Below, one piece after another: positions 17,784 to 27,761 of a stretch of DNA of 64,000 nt. The number at the start of each line of letters is the position of its first letter. Positions within the stretch are counted from its first letter, which is position 1. The translations under genes were made by a program, and so were the position numbers. The notes under the pieces are model-generated. The model was not told where the DNA came from and did no database searches. It was given only the letters and a program-made list of their open reading frames with translations. This DNA comes from Bacillus sp. SM2101 (GTDB taxonomy: Bacteria; Bacillota; Bacilli; Bacillales; SM2101): NCBI RefSeq assembly GCF_018588585.1, contig NZ_JAEUFG010000022.1, forward strand, positions 1 to 64,000. Reading direction: 5' to 3'.

Positions 17784-20700
17784 ATAATAAAACGAAAAAA
17801 AATCTATATATTATTTCTTACAATTCTTATTTTGCAAACTACTTTCATGGGTATGATACCCAAAGAAGTGAATGCAGACTACCCCTCAACTGAAGCAGAA
17901 TTTTACGATTATGTAAGAAATGTTTATATAGACGATTACAATATAAATGACAGAAGAGCAGATTACTGGGTATATACCACATACAATAAAGTCGTATATA
18001 AAACTGATAATTATGGAAGGACTTCTTCTAATAGTAAGTGTGGTAATAGTAGAGAAAATGAATATTTAGGTGAGGATTATAATGGGGAAAAAATATATAA
18101 CTATTGTTTCCCTAATGATGCTCAAGGATCGAATCCAGAAAATTGGGATTACCTTATTGTAGATTCACTAGGAGTTAGTTGGGAAAATTTAAGTTCTTCT
18201 CAAGAAAACCATATTCTTTCAAGCAAATTAGAAGGTCATGGTGCTACAAACCTCACAATCTCATCTTTAGGTGGTAAGAAATACGGAAAAGTATCACTTG
18301 CCCCTACATGGAGATCTGAAGGGAATATATTTACTCAAAACAATGCAGGTGGTCGAACCTGGTATGCGGACTTTGTGGTGCCACCGCTATCATCAAGACC
18401 TGTTCTTGAAGGCGACATTACTACAGACAAAACGGAATACAAAATTGCAGCAGGTGAAGATGATGTTACTGTAAACTATACGGCAAAAGCCACCTCAGAC
18501 GGTGAAGGGTTACACTTTCGCCATGCTGATATCAGATCATTGAAGGCTGGGTTCAACTTTGAAAAACATATTGATCAGTTAGGTTCAAGTGATTATGTGA
18601 CTACAAGTGGAAGTAAATTCTCTACTAAAGATGGTAGTTTTAAGCTGACTCGAGATATGTATTCAGTAGGAACACATACGATTAATCTTGAAGCGGATTT
18701 TCGTATTGAAGCGATATGGGGAGAAAAAGACCAAACTCGTGCAAACACTACTATAACTCTAGTAGTTGAACCAGATACCGAACGTTATACAACTACTACT
18801 GTATCAGTAGACCCTTCAACGGTCCGTTTTGAAGATAAAGACGTGAAAGTGAAAGTAACTGTACATGGACAATTACACGGAATATCTGATAGTAATCGGA
18901 TTAAGGGGTGGGAGTTCCTCGTTCGAGAAGAAGAAGTAACAACTCCAAAAGTAAAAACAAATAGTGACAAGTCATTTACTAGTCAAACAACATTTGATTT
19001 TACAATCCCTAAGAACAGAATTGTAGATGGCATGGTTGATAATCAATTCATTCAAAATTATGTAGGGAGAGCTAGAGTTACACTAATCGATAACTCTGTA
19101 CCCGATAATTCGAGTGATGAAGCAAATACATTTATAACAGACGGTGATATTCCTGATATTGATGGACCAAACGCAGATTTTACTTGGACACCTTCTGACG
19201 ATCTAAAACAAGGTGATACAGTTACTCTAATTGAAGCTTGTACTCATCCTAATGACGTAGAGATTGTTGAATGGAATTGGAGTGTAGGTGGTAATGATAG
19301 AACTACACGTATGACATTGGAAAACTATGGCTCTAATACTGCAAAGTTGACGTGTACTGATGCAAACGGCAAGTCGGATACGGTTACAAAGATTATCGAA
19401 GCGGGCAAACCAGGAACTCCACCTGTAGCATCATTTTTTATTGAAGAAGAGTATTTTTGGATTGAAGAGGTAGTACCTCAGAACAATTCATATGATATTG
19501 ATGGTGAGATTGTAAGTAGTGACTGGACGCTTGATAGCGGTAGAACATCTATCCCTCTTACTTTTACGAGAGTAACAGAGCCTGAGCTTCATAGGTTAGG
19601 ATTGACAGTGACAGATAACGATGGAGAAACCGACTTTGAACAACAAGACTTTAGAGTATTACCGACAACACCTACAGCTGATTTTCAGATTTATAGCTTT
19701 GATAGAGATAATAATCAGATTAATGATGCTGGAAAAGAGAATCGAACGATTGTCGTTGATGCAACTCTTTCGGATGCAGCCTCACCTTCATCAGATTTAA
19801 TTCCGATTGATTACTCCAGGACAACCTACGATATTCGTCCTGTCACATCTGGAATTGATCCTGCAGGTATTATGATTCGTCAAAACAGTGATAGATCAAA
19901 CCTTGAATTTCTTGTGAGAGAAGCCGGAGAATATGAGATCACTGTAACTGTCACAAATGAGTTGAATGAAACTTCTAAGCCTGTAACAAAGAAAGTCATC
20001 GTTGATCCAGACGAAAAGCCTATAGCGCAATTTACTGTTGATAAGAAAAAATACCTTCGTGATGGTACAACTAAAAAAGCAACAATAACCCTTACAGATA
20101 ATAGTCTATCTATGGATGATGACTACATTAAACAACGTATTTGGTCAGTTGAATTTGATTCTAATAATGATGGTGTTTTTGGTACAAGATATGATACGCC
20201 AAAAGAAATCTTATCAAATGAAAACAAAGAAAACATCACATATGAAACCGATAAAGTAGGTAATTATCGCTTTTCCCTTGATGTTGTAGAAGGTTTTGGC
20301 CAGCAATCTCTATATGAATTTATTCAAGATGAGCATTACAGGACAGACCTTACCGAGCCTATTAATCCTCAAGGGAACATTGAAGACTATCTTTTAGACG
20401 AAAACTTCAATATCCCTGAATCTGATGTGGCTATCGAGGTTGATAATGCACCTCCAACCGTTGACTTTGGTGTACAGCGACACAGTGTTGTTGATGTAAC
20501 GATCAACTTCAGTGGTGTAGATACAGCCACACGTCAACATCAAACTGGACGTGTAAGTGGAGGTGGAAACTACGACCATTATTTTTTCACATATGATACG
20601 ACAGAAAAAAACAAACTAACTTCGATTGCTGCTAATCTCGAAGTAGATTTAATTACAAAGGGGATTAATAGTGATATCACTATTGATAATAGTTACTACC

Positions 20701-23588
20701 AAGTAGCCGACTCTGATGGTGTATGTAGACGTGATGTCCCAGTTTGGGGTTGGACTCGTTGGACAACCTATGATTATAATACCGTCACAACGACCAATTC
20801 TAGTTATCGTCCTCCTAGTGGCTGGTCGATTACAAGTTCATCTTCACGAGATTTTTACGACGAAAGAACAGAGACAAGGCAAACTTCGGGAGGTAGACCG
20901 TCTGGATCAGGATGGAGTTTCCTAGATGGTGGAATTGATTCTGAAACTGGTAGAGAATGGGCGCGCTGGGAAAGAACGGTCAGAGAGTATAGTCATACTG
21001 AATATACGTACAGATTAAAGAAAACAGTTCACCATGAAGTCTATGAAATACAGCGCTACACTGACTACGGATGTAACTCTACAGAACAAGTCGATACTAC
21101 AGACTTTACACAGTCATTTACGAACGCATCATACCGTGCAGATGCTGATAGATACTATCTACACTTTGATAAACGTGACTGGGCATGGACCAATTCATCA
21201 TCAAAGGTGACTAATTTTAGAAATAAGATGAGAAATGATGATATCTACTTCTGGGATTTTGGTCCGAACTCTTTAAGAAGCACTGTTGATACAAACATCG
21301 CCAATGGATCTACAAAAGGACAGTTTGATGTTTATGATTCAACAGCTTTAGAAAAGCAGATTCAAGATATAAAAGATTACATGATTAACAAGTACTTACT
21401 AGTAGCTGATGGTGAGTATTATACGATTCTATTAGGTGATCAACTTGATTATACTGTTACCTATGAAGATCATGAAAATGATCCTGAACTTAAGCGTGAG
21501 TGGAAATTTACACATGATAATACAAGCGTAAACGGTAGAGTTATAGATAATCAACCAAGTGAGCCAATTGCACAAAGTGGACTATGGATTAACAATCCAA
21601 TGCAATTACCTGCTGTAGGAACGTATTCTATTGAATTACGTGCGATGGATGATCCGATTTGGTGGGGTGATGACCGTTTCTTTAATTATCGTAAATGGTC
21701 TGATGAAGAAATAGTGAGAGAATACAAGGTTTCAGTTCACCGTCCTCCTATTGCTGAATTTAATTTTACTTTGGATAGCTCAAACCGATTAACATTAGAT
21801 TCTAGCCCAAGTTACGATCCAGAGCATGAATTTAATCGTCCTGATCGAGGTATTGTAGAGTATAACTGGAGTTATTATTTAGACGGTATACAATACAATG
21901 GTCAACCACCTACAAATCTAGTAAGTGAAAAATACTATGATGTTACGTTACAGGTAAAGGATATCGATGGTGCGTATGGTTCTATTACAAAGAGAATTAG
22001 CACTAAATCAGGTAATTTAAAGCCTGTCGCAAAATTCAACGTTCAAGAAGTAGTTTATCGTTCACAAGAACTTGATTTTGAAGATTTATCTTATGATCCT
22101 GATGGAGATCCTTTGACAGACTATAGAATTACTGTTAGGCAGCAAGGTAATTCTACGATTTTAAAAACTCTTAGCTCATTTCCAACTAGTTTTGCAGATA
22201 TGAACTTGTCTGAAGGTACTTATGTAATTGGGTTAACAGTACGGGATATTCCAACGAGTGGTTCATCTTTACAATCGGATCTATTCGAAAAATCAATTCA
22301 AGTGATAAACGATAATAATCCACCTGTATCAATTTTTACATTGAGTCCAAATCCAGTAGAAAAAGGAACATATCTCACATACAGTGACTCTTCCTATGAC
22401 CCTGATGGACATCCATTGATTAATTATTCTTGGGAGATTGAATTACTAGATGAGAATCAAAATACAATAGATTCATGGATAACCGGCGCTGTACCTACCG
22501 ATTTAAGAGATTTCGCGGGTATTGGAACCTACCGTATCACTCAAACAGTATTCGATGATCCGCCATTTCCATTGCCAAGTTTATCGGGAAGTAGCTCGAT
22601 TATTGTGGAAATGATACAAGGTTTAGAGGCACCATTTGCAGAGTTTAGTTGGCAACCCCAAGGTTTAGTAGTGGGTGATACATTTACGCTCGACCCTACT
22701 TTTAGTTATGATCTTGATGGAGAGGTTATTGGATATCAATGGACGATCTTAGCTCCTAATGGATTAAGAACGACTTCAACAGAGCGTTTTCCAAAGGTTA
22801 TTAATGCATTAGAGGGAGAATATGATGTTAGCCTTCATGTAACAGACAATGATGGTTTGCGGTCTCAAGTACCTGCAGAACATACGATTAAAGTTGGTCC
22901 GTTACCGCCTAATTTACCACCAGTTGCAAATTTCAATTGGGAGCCATTTACACCGTTTTTAGGAGAACAAATCAGATTCAATCCAGATTCTTCATATGAT
23001 ATAGATGGTGAAATTGTAAGTTGGTCATGGACTTTGACAGGCAGCGATGGAAGTATTCAAACGAGTAATGAGGAATATCCATCTATTACAGGAGATACGG
23101 AGTATTATACTGTCAATCTAGAGGTCACAGATGACCGAGGTGGTAAAGGTTCAGTAACAAAAGTAGTGAATGTCGATATAGCAAAACTCACCCCTTTAGT
23201 AACCCATGCTGATGGTTGGAAAGAGGTTTGGGTATCACAAGGGTTTGATGAGAATGTAAATACGTTTTATGCGGGTGAAAAGTTTATTATAGAACTAACA
23301 TCTACACCAGCTGCGTATGTGTGGGGATCAGTCAATTTTGGTGGAGATATTGGTAAAGTGGATATTCCAAAGGAACAATTCACACTTGTATCAACGTCAA
23401 CTTATGAATATACCTGGATTGCAGAGTTATGGCAAGAAAACTTTGAACGTATTGAAGATGGGGAATACCTATTTCAATTTCATGCAATGCATCCAGAAAT
23501 ATCAGCACATGTACAAAGTGATGCAAATTATTTAATTGAAATAATAGGAAACATATATGAAGCTTTAAAATTTCATAGAAATTATTAA
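17784..23588 (+). CDS. Giant exported PKD-repeat surface protein (adhesin-like), non-canonical start
   Basis: About 1,930 residues. The first standard start in frame is TTG 17832, but it has no ribosome site. The frame stays open upstream and encodes KRKKIYILFLTILILQTTF, a signal peptide that ends near NA-DYP. GAGGGA (17772-17777) sits 6-9 bp ahead of ATA codons at 17784 and 17787, so an AUA start, or a mutated ATG, is likely. The C-terminal third holds about six PKD-type units with the SYD(P/I/L)(D/E)G and SWxW/YNWxx signatures (from 21740 to 23190). The central region is rich in Tyr, Ser and Trp. No LPXTG or SLH anchor is seen. It probably forms or decorates the surface structure of this locus. 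Confidence 0.8.
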   Translation: MIKRKKIYILFLTILILQTTFMGMIPKEVNADYPSTEAEFYDYVRNVYIDDYNINDRRADYWVYTTYNKVVYKTDNYGRTSSNSKCGNSRENEYLGEDYNGEKIYNYCFPNDAQGSNPENWDYLIVDSLGVSWENLSSSQENHILSSKLEGHGATNLTISSLGGKKYGKVSLAPTWRSEGNIFTQNNAGGRTWYADFVVPPLSSRPVLEGDITTDKTEYKIAAGEDDVTVNYTAKATSDGEGLHFRHADIRSLKAGFNFEKHIDQLGSSDYVTTSGSKFSTKDGSFKLTRDMYSVGTHTINLEADFRIEAIWGEKDQTRANTTITLVVEPDTERYTTTTVSVDPSTVRFEDKDVKVKVTVHGQLHGISDSNRIKGWEFLVREEEVTTPKVKTNSDKSFTSQTTFDFTIPKNRIVDGMVDNQFIQNYVGRARVTLIDNSVPDNSSDEANTFITDGDIPDIDGPNADFTWTPSDDLKQGDTVTLIEACTHPNDVEIVEWNWSVGGNDRTTRMTLENYGSNTAKLTCTDANGKSDTVTKIIEAGKPGTPPVASFFIEEEYFWIEEVVPQNNSYDIDGEIVSSDWTLDSGRTSIPLTFTRVTEPELHRLGLTVTDNDGETDFEQQDFRVLPTTPTADFQIYSFDRDNNQINDAGKENRTIVVDATLSDAASPSSDLIPIDYSRTTYDIRPVTSGIDPAGIMIRQNSDRSNLEFLVREAGEYEITVTVTNELNETSKPVTKKVIVDPDEKPIAQFTVDKKKYLRDGTTKKATITLTDNSLSMDDDYIKQRIWSVEFDSNNDGVFGTRYDTPKEILSNENKENITYETDKVGNYRFSLDVVEGFGQQSLYEFIQDEHYRTDLTEPINPQGNIEDYLLDENFNIPESDVAIEVDNAPPTVDFGVQRHSVVDVTINFSGVDTATRQHQTGRVSGGGNYDHYFFTYDTTEKNKLTSIAANLEVDLITKGINSDITIDNSYYQVADSDGVCRRDVPVWGWTRWTTYDYNTVTTTNSSYRPPSGWSITSSSSRDFYDERTETRQTSGGRPSGSGWSFLDGGIDSETGREWARWERTVREYSHTEYTYRLKKTVHHEVYEIQRYTDYGCNSTEQVDTTDFTQSFTNASYRADADRYYLHFDKRDWAWTNSSSKVTNFRNKMRNDDIYFWDFGPNSLRSTVDTNIANGSTKGQFDVYDSTALEKQIQDIKDYMINKYLLVADGEYYTILLGDQLDYTVTYEDHENDPELKREWKFTHDNTSVNGRVIDNQPSEPIAQSGLWINNPMQLPAVGTYSIELRAMDDPIWWGDDRFFNYRKWSDEEIVREYKVSVHRPPIAEFNFTLDSSNRLTLDSSPSYDPEHEFNRPDRGIVEYNWSYYLDGIQYNGQPPTNLVSEKYYDVTLQVKDIDGAYGSITKRISTKSGNLKPVAKFNVQEVVYRSQELDFEDLSYDPDGDPLTDYRITVRQQGNSTILKTLSSFPTSFADMNLSEGTYVIGLTVRDIPTSGSSLQSDLFEKSIQVINDNNPPVSIFTLSPNPVEKGTYLTYSDSSYDPDGHPLINYSWEIELLDENQNTIDSWITGAVPTDLRDFAGIGTYRITQTVFDDPPFPLPSLSGSSSIIVEMIQGLEAPFAEFSWQPQGLVVGDTFTLDPTFSYDLDGEVIGYQWTILAPNGLRTTSTERFPKVINALEGEYDVSLHVTDNDGLRSQVPAEHTIKVGPLPPNLPPVANFNWEPFTPFLGEQIRFNPDSSYDIDGEIVSWSWTLTGSDGSIQTSNEEYPSITGDTEYYTVNLEVTDDRGGKGSVTKVVNVDIAKLTPLVTHADGWKEVWVSQGFDENVNTFYAGEKFIIELTSTPAAYVWGSVNFGGDIGKVDIPKEQFTLVSTSTYEYTWIAELWQENFERIEDGEYLFQFHAMHPEISAHVQSDANYLIEIIGNIYEALKFHRNY

Positions 23589-23596
23589 TTATAAGA

Positions 23597-23628
23597 GAGA
23601 ATGGGTTAATTCCTATTCTCTTTTTTTT
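23597..23628 (+). terminator. Terminator of the surface-protein gene
   Basis: GAGAATGGG/CCTATTCTC stem (one G-T pair) followed by eight T. The 23629-24201 stretch beyond it holds no supported gene; a 77-codon minus-strand frame at 23798-24031 is discussed among rejected items. Confidence 0.75.
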
Positions 23629-24032
23629 GTAAATGATTTCGAGTAGTTCTGTAATATGCAACATTACAAGTGTCATTTAGTTTCCTCAAAGCTGTTGCCT
23701 TTTAAGGGGTAAGTAAATTTAATATCGGACTATCATTTTTCATAAGTTTTTTTCTACTTATGACATATTCGTTTCTATATCCCTAAGTAATTAAGGATCA
23801 AATTCTATAGCATGATCTAACAGTTACAAGAAAACCTATTAAAATTAGACCTTGTAAATATAAGAACCAACAAATATTTTGCTTAGATTTCGAAGAACAA
23901 AGCACGTCGGCTCCTCCTAAATAAATGGAGAAAAGCTCCGTAAAAAAGCAAACTAAGTAACTGAACCAATCCTTAAATGAATAGACAAAATAACAATGAC
24001 ATAAAGTAAAGTACATCACGATTGGCTCCATG

Positions 24033-24064
24033 AAAAACAGCCCTATTCATAGCGGGGCTGCTTT
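24033..24064. terminator. Bidirectional hairpin terminator
   Basis: CAGCCC/GGGGCTG stem (24039-24060) with A5 before and T4 after, so it can work on both strands; it lies downstream of the minus-strand gene at 24202. Confidence 0.6.
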
Positions 24065-24201
24065 TACAATTTTAAAATAAGTATTTACATTCTTTTAAAC
24101 TATTATCCTCCAGAGTTAATACTTGTTCTTATACAATATAAGCCATCCTTTGTTTATTATACGATTCTGATATGAAGCTTCGACAAGGTAAACTATTTCT
24201 A

Positions 24202-24567
24202 CTAAAACTTACTTTCCCATATATAGTAAAATCTAGTGATGTTTTTTGTTGCTATAGTTATTTGTTCACCATCTTTTTCAAAAACTAAACCGGATCCTAC
24301 CTGATCTTTATAAAGCCATCCTTTATTCTCCATAACTGTTTTTATTGAGGAATATGAACCATCAGAAAATTTAGCAACATATAGAAATGGATCAGTATTA
24401 TATTCGATGTATTCTTTGTCAAAAATTGTGCTATTAATAATAGAAAGAGTTAGTTTAATTGGTCTGTCCTCTTGATAAATTCCGCTTCGTACTACTGCGA
24501 AAGACATTACTCCACCAATAATAATTAATAAACTAAATAACCCTATAAATATAGTTCTTTTATTCAT
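24202..24567 (-). CDS. Small membrane-anchored or exported protein, unknown
   Basis: A 121-residue protein with one N-terminal hydrophobic segment (about residues 5-27), then a soluble extracytoplasmic domain (VAKFSDGSYSSIKTVMENKGWLYKDQVGSGLVFEKDGEQITIATK). AGGAGG on the minus strand 6-11 bp ahead of this ATG makes it the start; an upstream in-frame start at 24600 is less likely. No family is recognised. The domain has the look of a small DUF common in Bacillus. Confidence 0.6.
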   Translation of the reverse strand: MNKRTIFIGLFSLLIIIGGVMSFAVVRSGIYQEDRPIKLTLSIINSTIFDKEYIEYNTDPFLYVAKFSDGSYSSIKTVMENKGWLYKDQVGSGLVFEKDGEQITIATKNITRFYYIWESKF

Positions 24568-24751
24568 GGTTACTCCTCCTAATATTTCACTATATACCAA
24601 TATTATAATAAAAACTAAAATTAATTCATTAAGAATATGTAAATTTATTGAATTTTATAACAATAAGTTGTTATTTATTCCATATTATAGTATTATTTGT
24701 TTTGTTGTATAGATGAGGCTACAAAATAAATTGGTATTGGAGGAGTTAGAA

Positions 24752-25759
24752 GTGAAGAAAAAAAGTATTTTAATAGCACTTGCACTTGGACTTGGAATTT
24801 CTTCTGCATCATATTTAGGTGTAAACAATGTATTTGCAACAGACGTAGAACCTCTTTCTAAAGAAGCTAAAGAAAAAGTAAAAGAGTCGTGGGAAATAAA
24901 TGATGAAGTTTTTTACGACTACATACCAGAAAAACTATTAAAAAAGCACGCTAGTACAATTGAAGCTGTAGATAATATATTAGAAGAAAGAGGGATCGAT
25001 TTTACTAGTAAATCAGTTAATTTTAATTTGAATTATTATGTTAGATTAGTCCAACTAGAAGTATTTACTAGTTTATCTAAAGAAGATCCAATATATAACG
25101 ATGTAAGAAAATTAGGTAATGATATTGGAAAGCTAATAGTTAAGGGGCAGAAAAAGAAAAGTGATGAAATTGACGCAGAGACTGTTTTTAACGGCGTAGG
25201 AGATAAAAAAGATAAAGAAGAAACAGTTGAATCATTAATAGATTTCAATGGTTATAATGTAACCGATGCCATTGACTATGCTCATACTTGGACTAAAAAC
25301 GGTACGGAATTGCGAAACTCGAATTATGACTACTATGATGGTAAAAATGACTGCACCAACTTTGTATCACAAGTTGTTTATGAGGGGGGCGGAATGTCAC
25401 AGATCAGAAACGATAATTTCGGTTATGATTATGATGATGTAGATAACTGGTACTACGAAGACTCTTTTAATAATCCTCCAAGTTGGACGTGGGGAGGAGC
25501 ACATAACTTCTATGAGCATTTAAGAGATCATAGTTCTAATGTGAAAAGAATTTATTCTACATCAGACTTAGAATTAGGTGATATAGTATCTTGGGATACA
25601 TTCGATGATGGAGAGTTTCATATTGGACATACTGTAGTTGTTACAAAAATTGAAAGCGGTAAAATTTATGTTACTTACCACACAACTGACAAGGAAGATG
25701 AACCAATTGATACGTTGTTTAATGCGGGATATAAAGCATATGCTTGGGATTTAGATTAA
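24752..25759 (+). CDS. Exported amidase-domain protein (Amidase_6-like)
   Basis: A 335-residue protein. The signal peptide (about residues 1-29) ends near VFA-TD. The middle is helical and charged. The C-terminal domain (about 180-335) carries YYDGKNDCTNFVSQVVYEGGG with Cys201 as the probable nucleophile, and later FHIGHTVVVTKI with a candidate catalytic His, matching the putative amidase (Amidase_6) family of papain-like peptidases. GTG at 24752 is chosen because GGAGG (24740-24744) precedes it. It may cleave cell-wall peptides or other exported peptides; the substrate is unknown. Confidence 0.8.
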   Translation: MKKKSILIALALGLGISSASYLGVNNVFATDVEPLSKEAKEKVKESWEINDEVFYDYIPEKLLKKHASTIEAVDNILEERGIDFTSKSVNFNLNYYVRLVQLEVFTSLSKEDPIYNDVRKLGNDIGKLIVKGQKKKSDEIDAETVFNGVGDKKDKEETVESLIDFNGYNVTDAIDYAHTWTKNGTELRNSNYDYYDGKNDCTNFVSQVVYEGGGMSQIRNDNFGYDYDDVDNWYYEDSFNNPPSWTWGGAHNFYEHLRDHSSNVKRIYSTSDLELGDIVSWDTFDDGEFHIGHTVVVTKIESGKIYVTYHTTDKEDEPIDTLFNAGYKAYAWDLD

Positions 25760-25770
25760 TTATCCAAAAC

Positions 25771-25817
25771 AAAAGAGTAAAAGAGCAAAGAAAAATACTT
25801 TTGCTCTTTTACTTTTT
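25771..25817 (+). terminator. Rho-independent terminator after the amidase gene
   Basis: Long stem AAAGAGTAAAAGAGCAAAG / CTTTTGCTCTTTTACTTTTT with a T-rich right arm. It separates the amidase gene from the subtilase gene that starts at 25829. Confidence 0.75.
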
Positions 25818-25828
25818 CAGGAGGATTT

Positions 25829-26617
25829 ATGAATAGATGTTACCTATTTATCTTACTATTAAGTTTTTTTATGACTGGCTCTACATTACAGTTTAACAAT
25901 CCTATCATTATTGCAGTTATAGATAGTGGGTTAGATAGAAATAGATTAGATCTACATAATAATATTATAAAACCAGTCAATTTAATTAATATAGATGAAT
26001 ATCCAAATGATGAAACAGGACATGGTACAATAGTTACCTCCTTAATCGCTAGTAAAGATCCATCATTTAGAATTATGCCTATAAAAGTAACTTCCAAATT
26101 TAAAAGTACTGATATAGAAATGCTTGCTCAAGCAATTATAACTGCTGTTCAGAGTGGTGCAGACGTTATTAATATTTCTCTTGGTTCTTTAGCAACTAAT
26201 AGCAAATTAGAAGATGCCGTTAATACTGCTAAGCAAGAAGGAGTACCCATTATTGCCTCATCTGGGAATGACAATTTTGTAGATAAGTTAAGGTTTCCGG
26301 CAGAATATTCCGACGTTATCGCTGTTGGAGCAGTTGATAAAAATGGTAAATTAGTAACCAACTCAAACGTGGGTGAGAAAATTGATTTTGTCTGTTTAGG
26401 GAAAGATATATGGGTTAAAGGATTGAATGGACGACCTGCTACGATGGTATCTGGAACATCCGTTGCTGCCCCCTTAGTCACATTACAAGTAGCAAGAATA
26501 CTTCAGCAAAATACAAATATAAGTTTTGAAAATATCATTATCAAATTAAAAAAAGAAAAATCTGTTGAAATTACGGGTAATAATATGAATTTTTTTATGA
26601 TTACAGATGAGCTTTAA
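25829..26617 (+). CDS. Minimal S8 subtilisin-like serine protease
   Basis: A 262-residue peptidase S8. The catalytic triad is intact: Asp32 (IAVIDSG), His65 (GHGT) and Ser211 (SGTSVAAP). A short hydrophobic N-terminus (LFILLLSFFMTGS) could be a signal peptide or anchor. There is no room for the usual I9 propeptide, so the protein is much shorter than secreted Bacillus subtilisins. Such minimal subtilases often mature peptides, including lanthipeptides. It is 5.3 kb from the lanthipeptide precursor and in the same orientation, but the link is only an inference. Confidence 0.85.
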   Translation: MNRCYLFILLLSFFMTGSTLQFNNPIIIAVIDSGLDRNRLDLHNNIIKPVNLINIDEYPNDETGHGTIVTSLIASKDPSFRIMPIKVTSKFKSTDIEMLAQAIITAVQSGADVINISLGSLATNSKLEDAVNTAKQEGVPIIASSGNDNFVDKLRFPAEYSDVIAVGAVDKNGKLVTNSNVGEKIDFVCLGKDIWVKGLNGRPATMVSGTSVAAPLVTLQVARILQQNTNISFENIIIKLKKEKSVEITGNNMNFFMITDEL

Positions 26618-27010
26618 AAGTCTAGTTGTATAATGTGTAGGAGACATCCTTCTATAAGTCAACTATAAATAACATTTCTAGGTACAAAACAATCACAGAA
26701 GGTTCATATTAACTAGTTCACCTCATGAACCTCGCATTCTTCCTTTCAAATTTCGTTTGTCATAGTTTATGTTTTACTATGGAGATTTTCCTTCCTTTTA
26801 GGTGTCCGCCAACAATATGTGGATTTGGTAGCAAGATAGCATATTGTAAAAAATAAACAGTTGATCATAGAGGGTTTTAACAGCTGAATTTGAATCTTAA
26901 TGTCCTAAAATTAGATTGGAATATTATGATTCAGTCATAAAATACATAAACAATAGTTATACTGTTTTCGTTATATTTACATTGGATTAAATAATAGAGG
27001 GAATGAAGAA

Positions 27011-27193
27011 TTGGGTATAGTTCATATAAACATTTTTATACTTATCGTAGGTGTGATACTGTTAAACGTTGGATTTGATGTTAAAAAAAGATGGTTGATT
27101 TATCTATCCATCTTTTTTCTTGCTGTTTCAATTGGATTCTTTGCAATAGGATTTTTTTGGGTATTGTCGATAATGCCTAGTGATTTTAAATAG
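27011..27193 (+). CDS. Small membrane protein, unknown
   Basis: A 60-residue protein with two hydrophobic helices (about residues 5-20 and 27-52) separated by a basic turn (DVKKRW). GAGGGA about 7 bp before the TTG supports translation. No family is recognised. The preceding 393-bp gap (26618-27010) shows no gene or clear repeat. Confidence 0.5.
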   Translation: MGIVHINIFILIVGVILLNVGFDVKKRWLIYLSIFFLAVSIGFFAIGFFWVLSIMPSDFK

Positions 27194-27267
27194 CTAGTTA
27201 ATGAGGAAAAATAAGGTCGTTAACAAAGTTATATGAAATATATTTAACATCGGTCAAGAAAGAAATA

Positions 27268-27306
27268 CGTCTAATTTTTCATTACTGGGAAATTAGGCTT
27301 TTTTAA
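27268..27306 (+). terminator. Terminator of the small membrane protein gene
   Basis: CTAATTT/GAAATTAG stem with a TTTTTT tail just ahead of the replication origin. Confidence 0.65.
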
Positions 27307-27481
27307 TATTGAGATTTTATTAATCTAGTAAGTGCTTAAATCTTATTTGAGAATTATTGTATTTGATATCCAAAAAAATAGAATTTATGTTTATATTGTT
27401 AATATATGTTTATATATGTTTTATATATGTTTATTTGTTTACTAGATTTATAACCCTTGGGAGAGTAGGGATGGAAGGAGT

Positions 27482-27652
27482 TTATAGCTACTTATTCGAT
27501 GTGATATGTCTATCATTTCGGTGATTAAGTCTATAAATTCGATATTATATGGCTACAAATTGAGTGTGATATGTCTACTAACTCGATGTAATATGTCTAC
27601 TTAAACGATATAGGGATATTTATTACTAGATATTATGTCTATAAATTCGGTG
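27482..27652 (+). repeat. Direct iteron array of the replication origin
   Basis: Seven direct copies of a 20-bp iteron, consensus ATATGTCTAYAAATTCGATG, start at 27482, 27504, 27525, 27547, 27569, 27591 and 27633. Spacing is 21-22 bp (two helical turns), with a double-length step before the last. They are the expected binding sites of the Rep_3 initiator encoded at 28293. Confidence 0.85.
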
Positions 27653-27761
27653 GAAGAGTATGTTTTGTATTATTTATCTTGTATTTCTTTAGATTATATA
27701 CTTTTATTTGGAAAATATACCTACGAATAATTAAAAAAATTGAATTCCACATGAAAATTAA

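Noticed and set aside
23798-24031. 77-codon minus-strand frame with hydrophobic segments
   Set aside because: It begins next to a terminator hairpin and has no ribosome site at its ATG. It may be a remnant of a membrane protein but cannot be supported.
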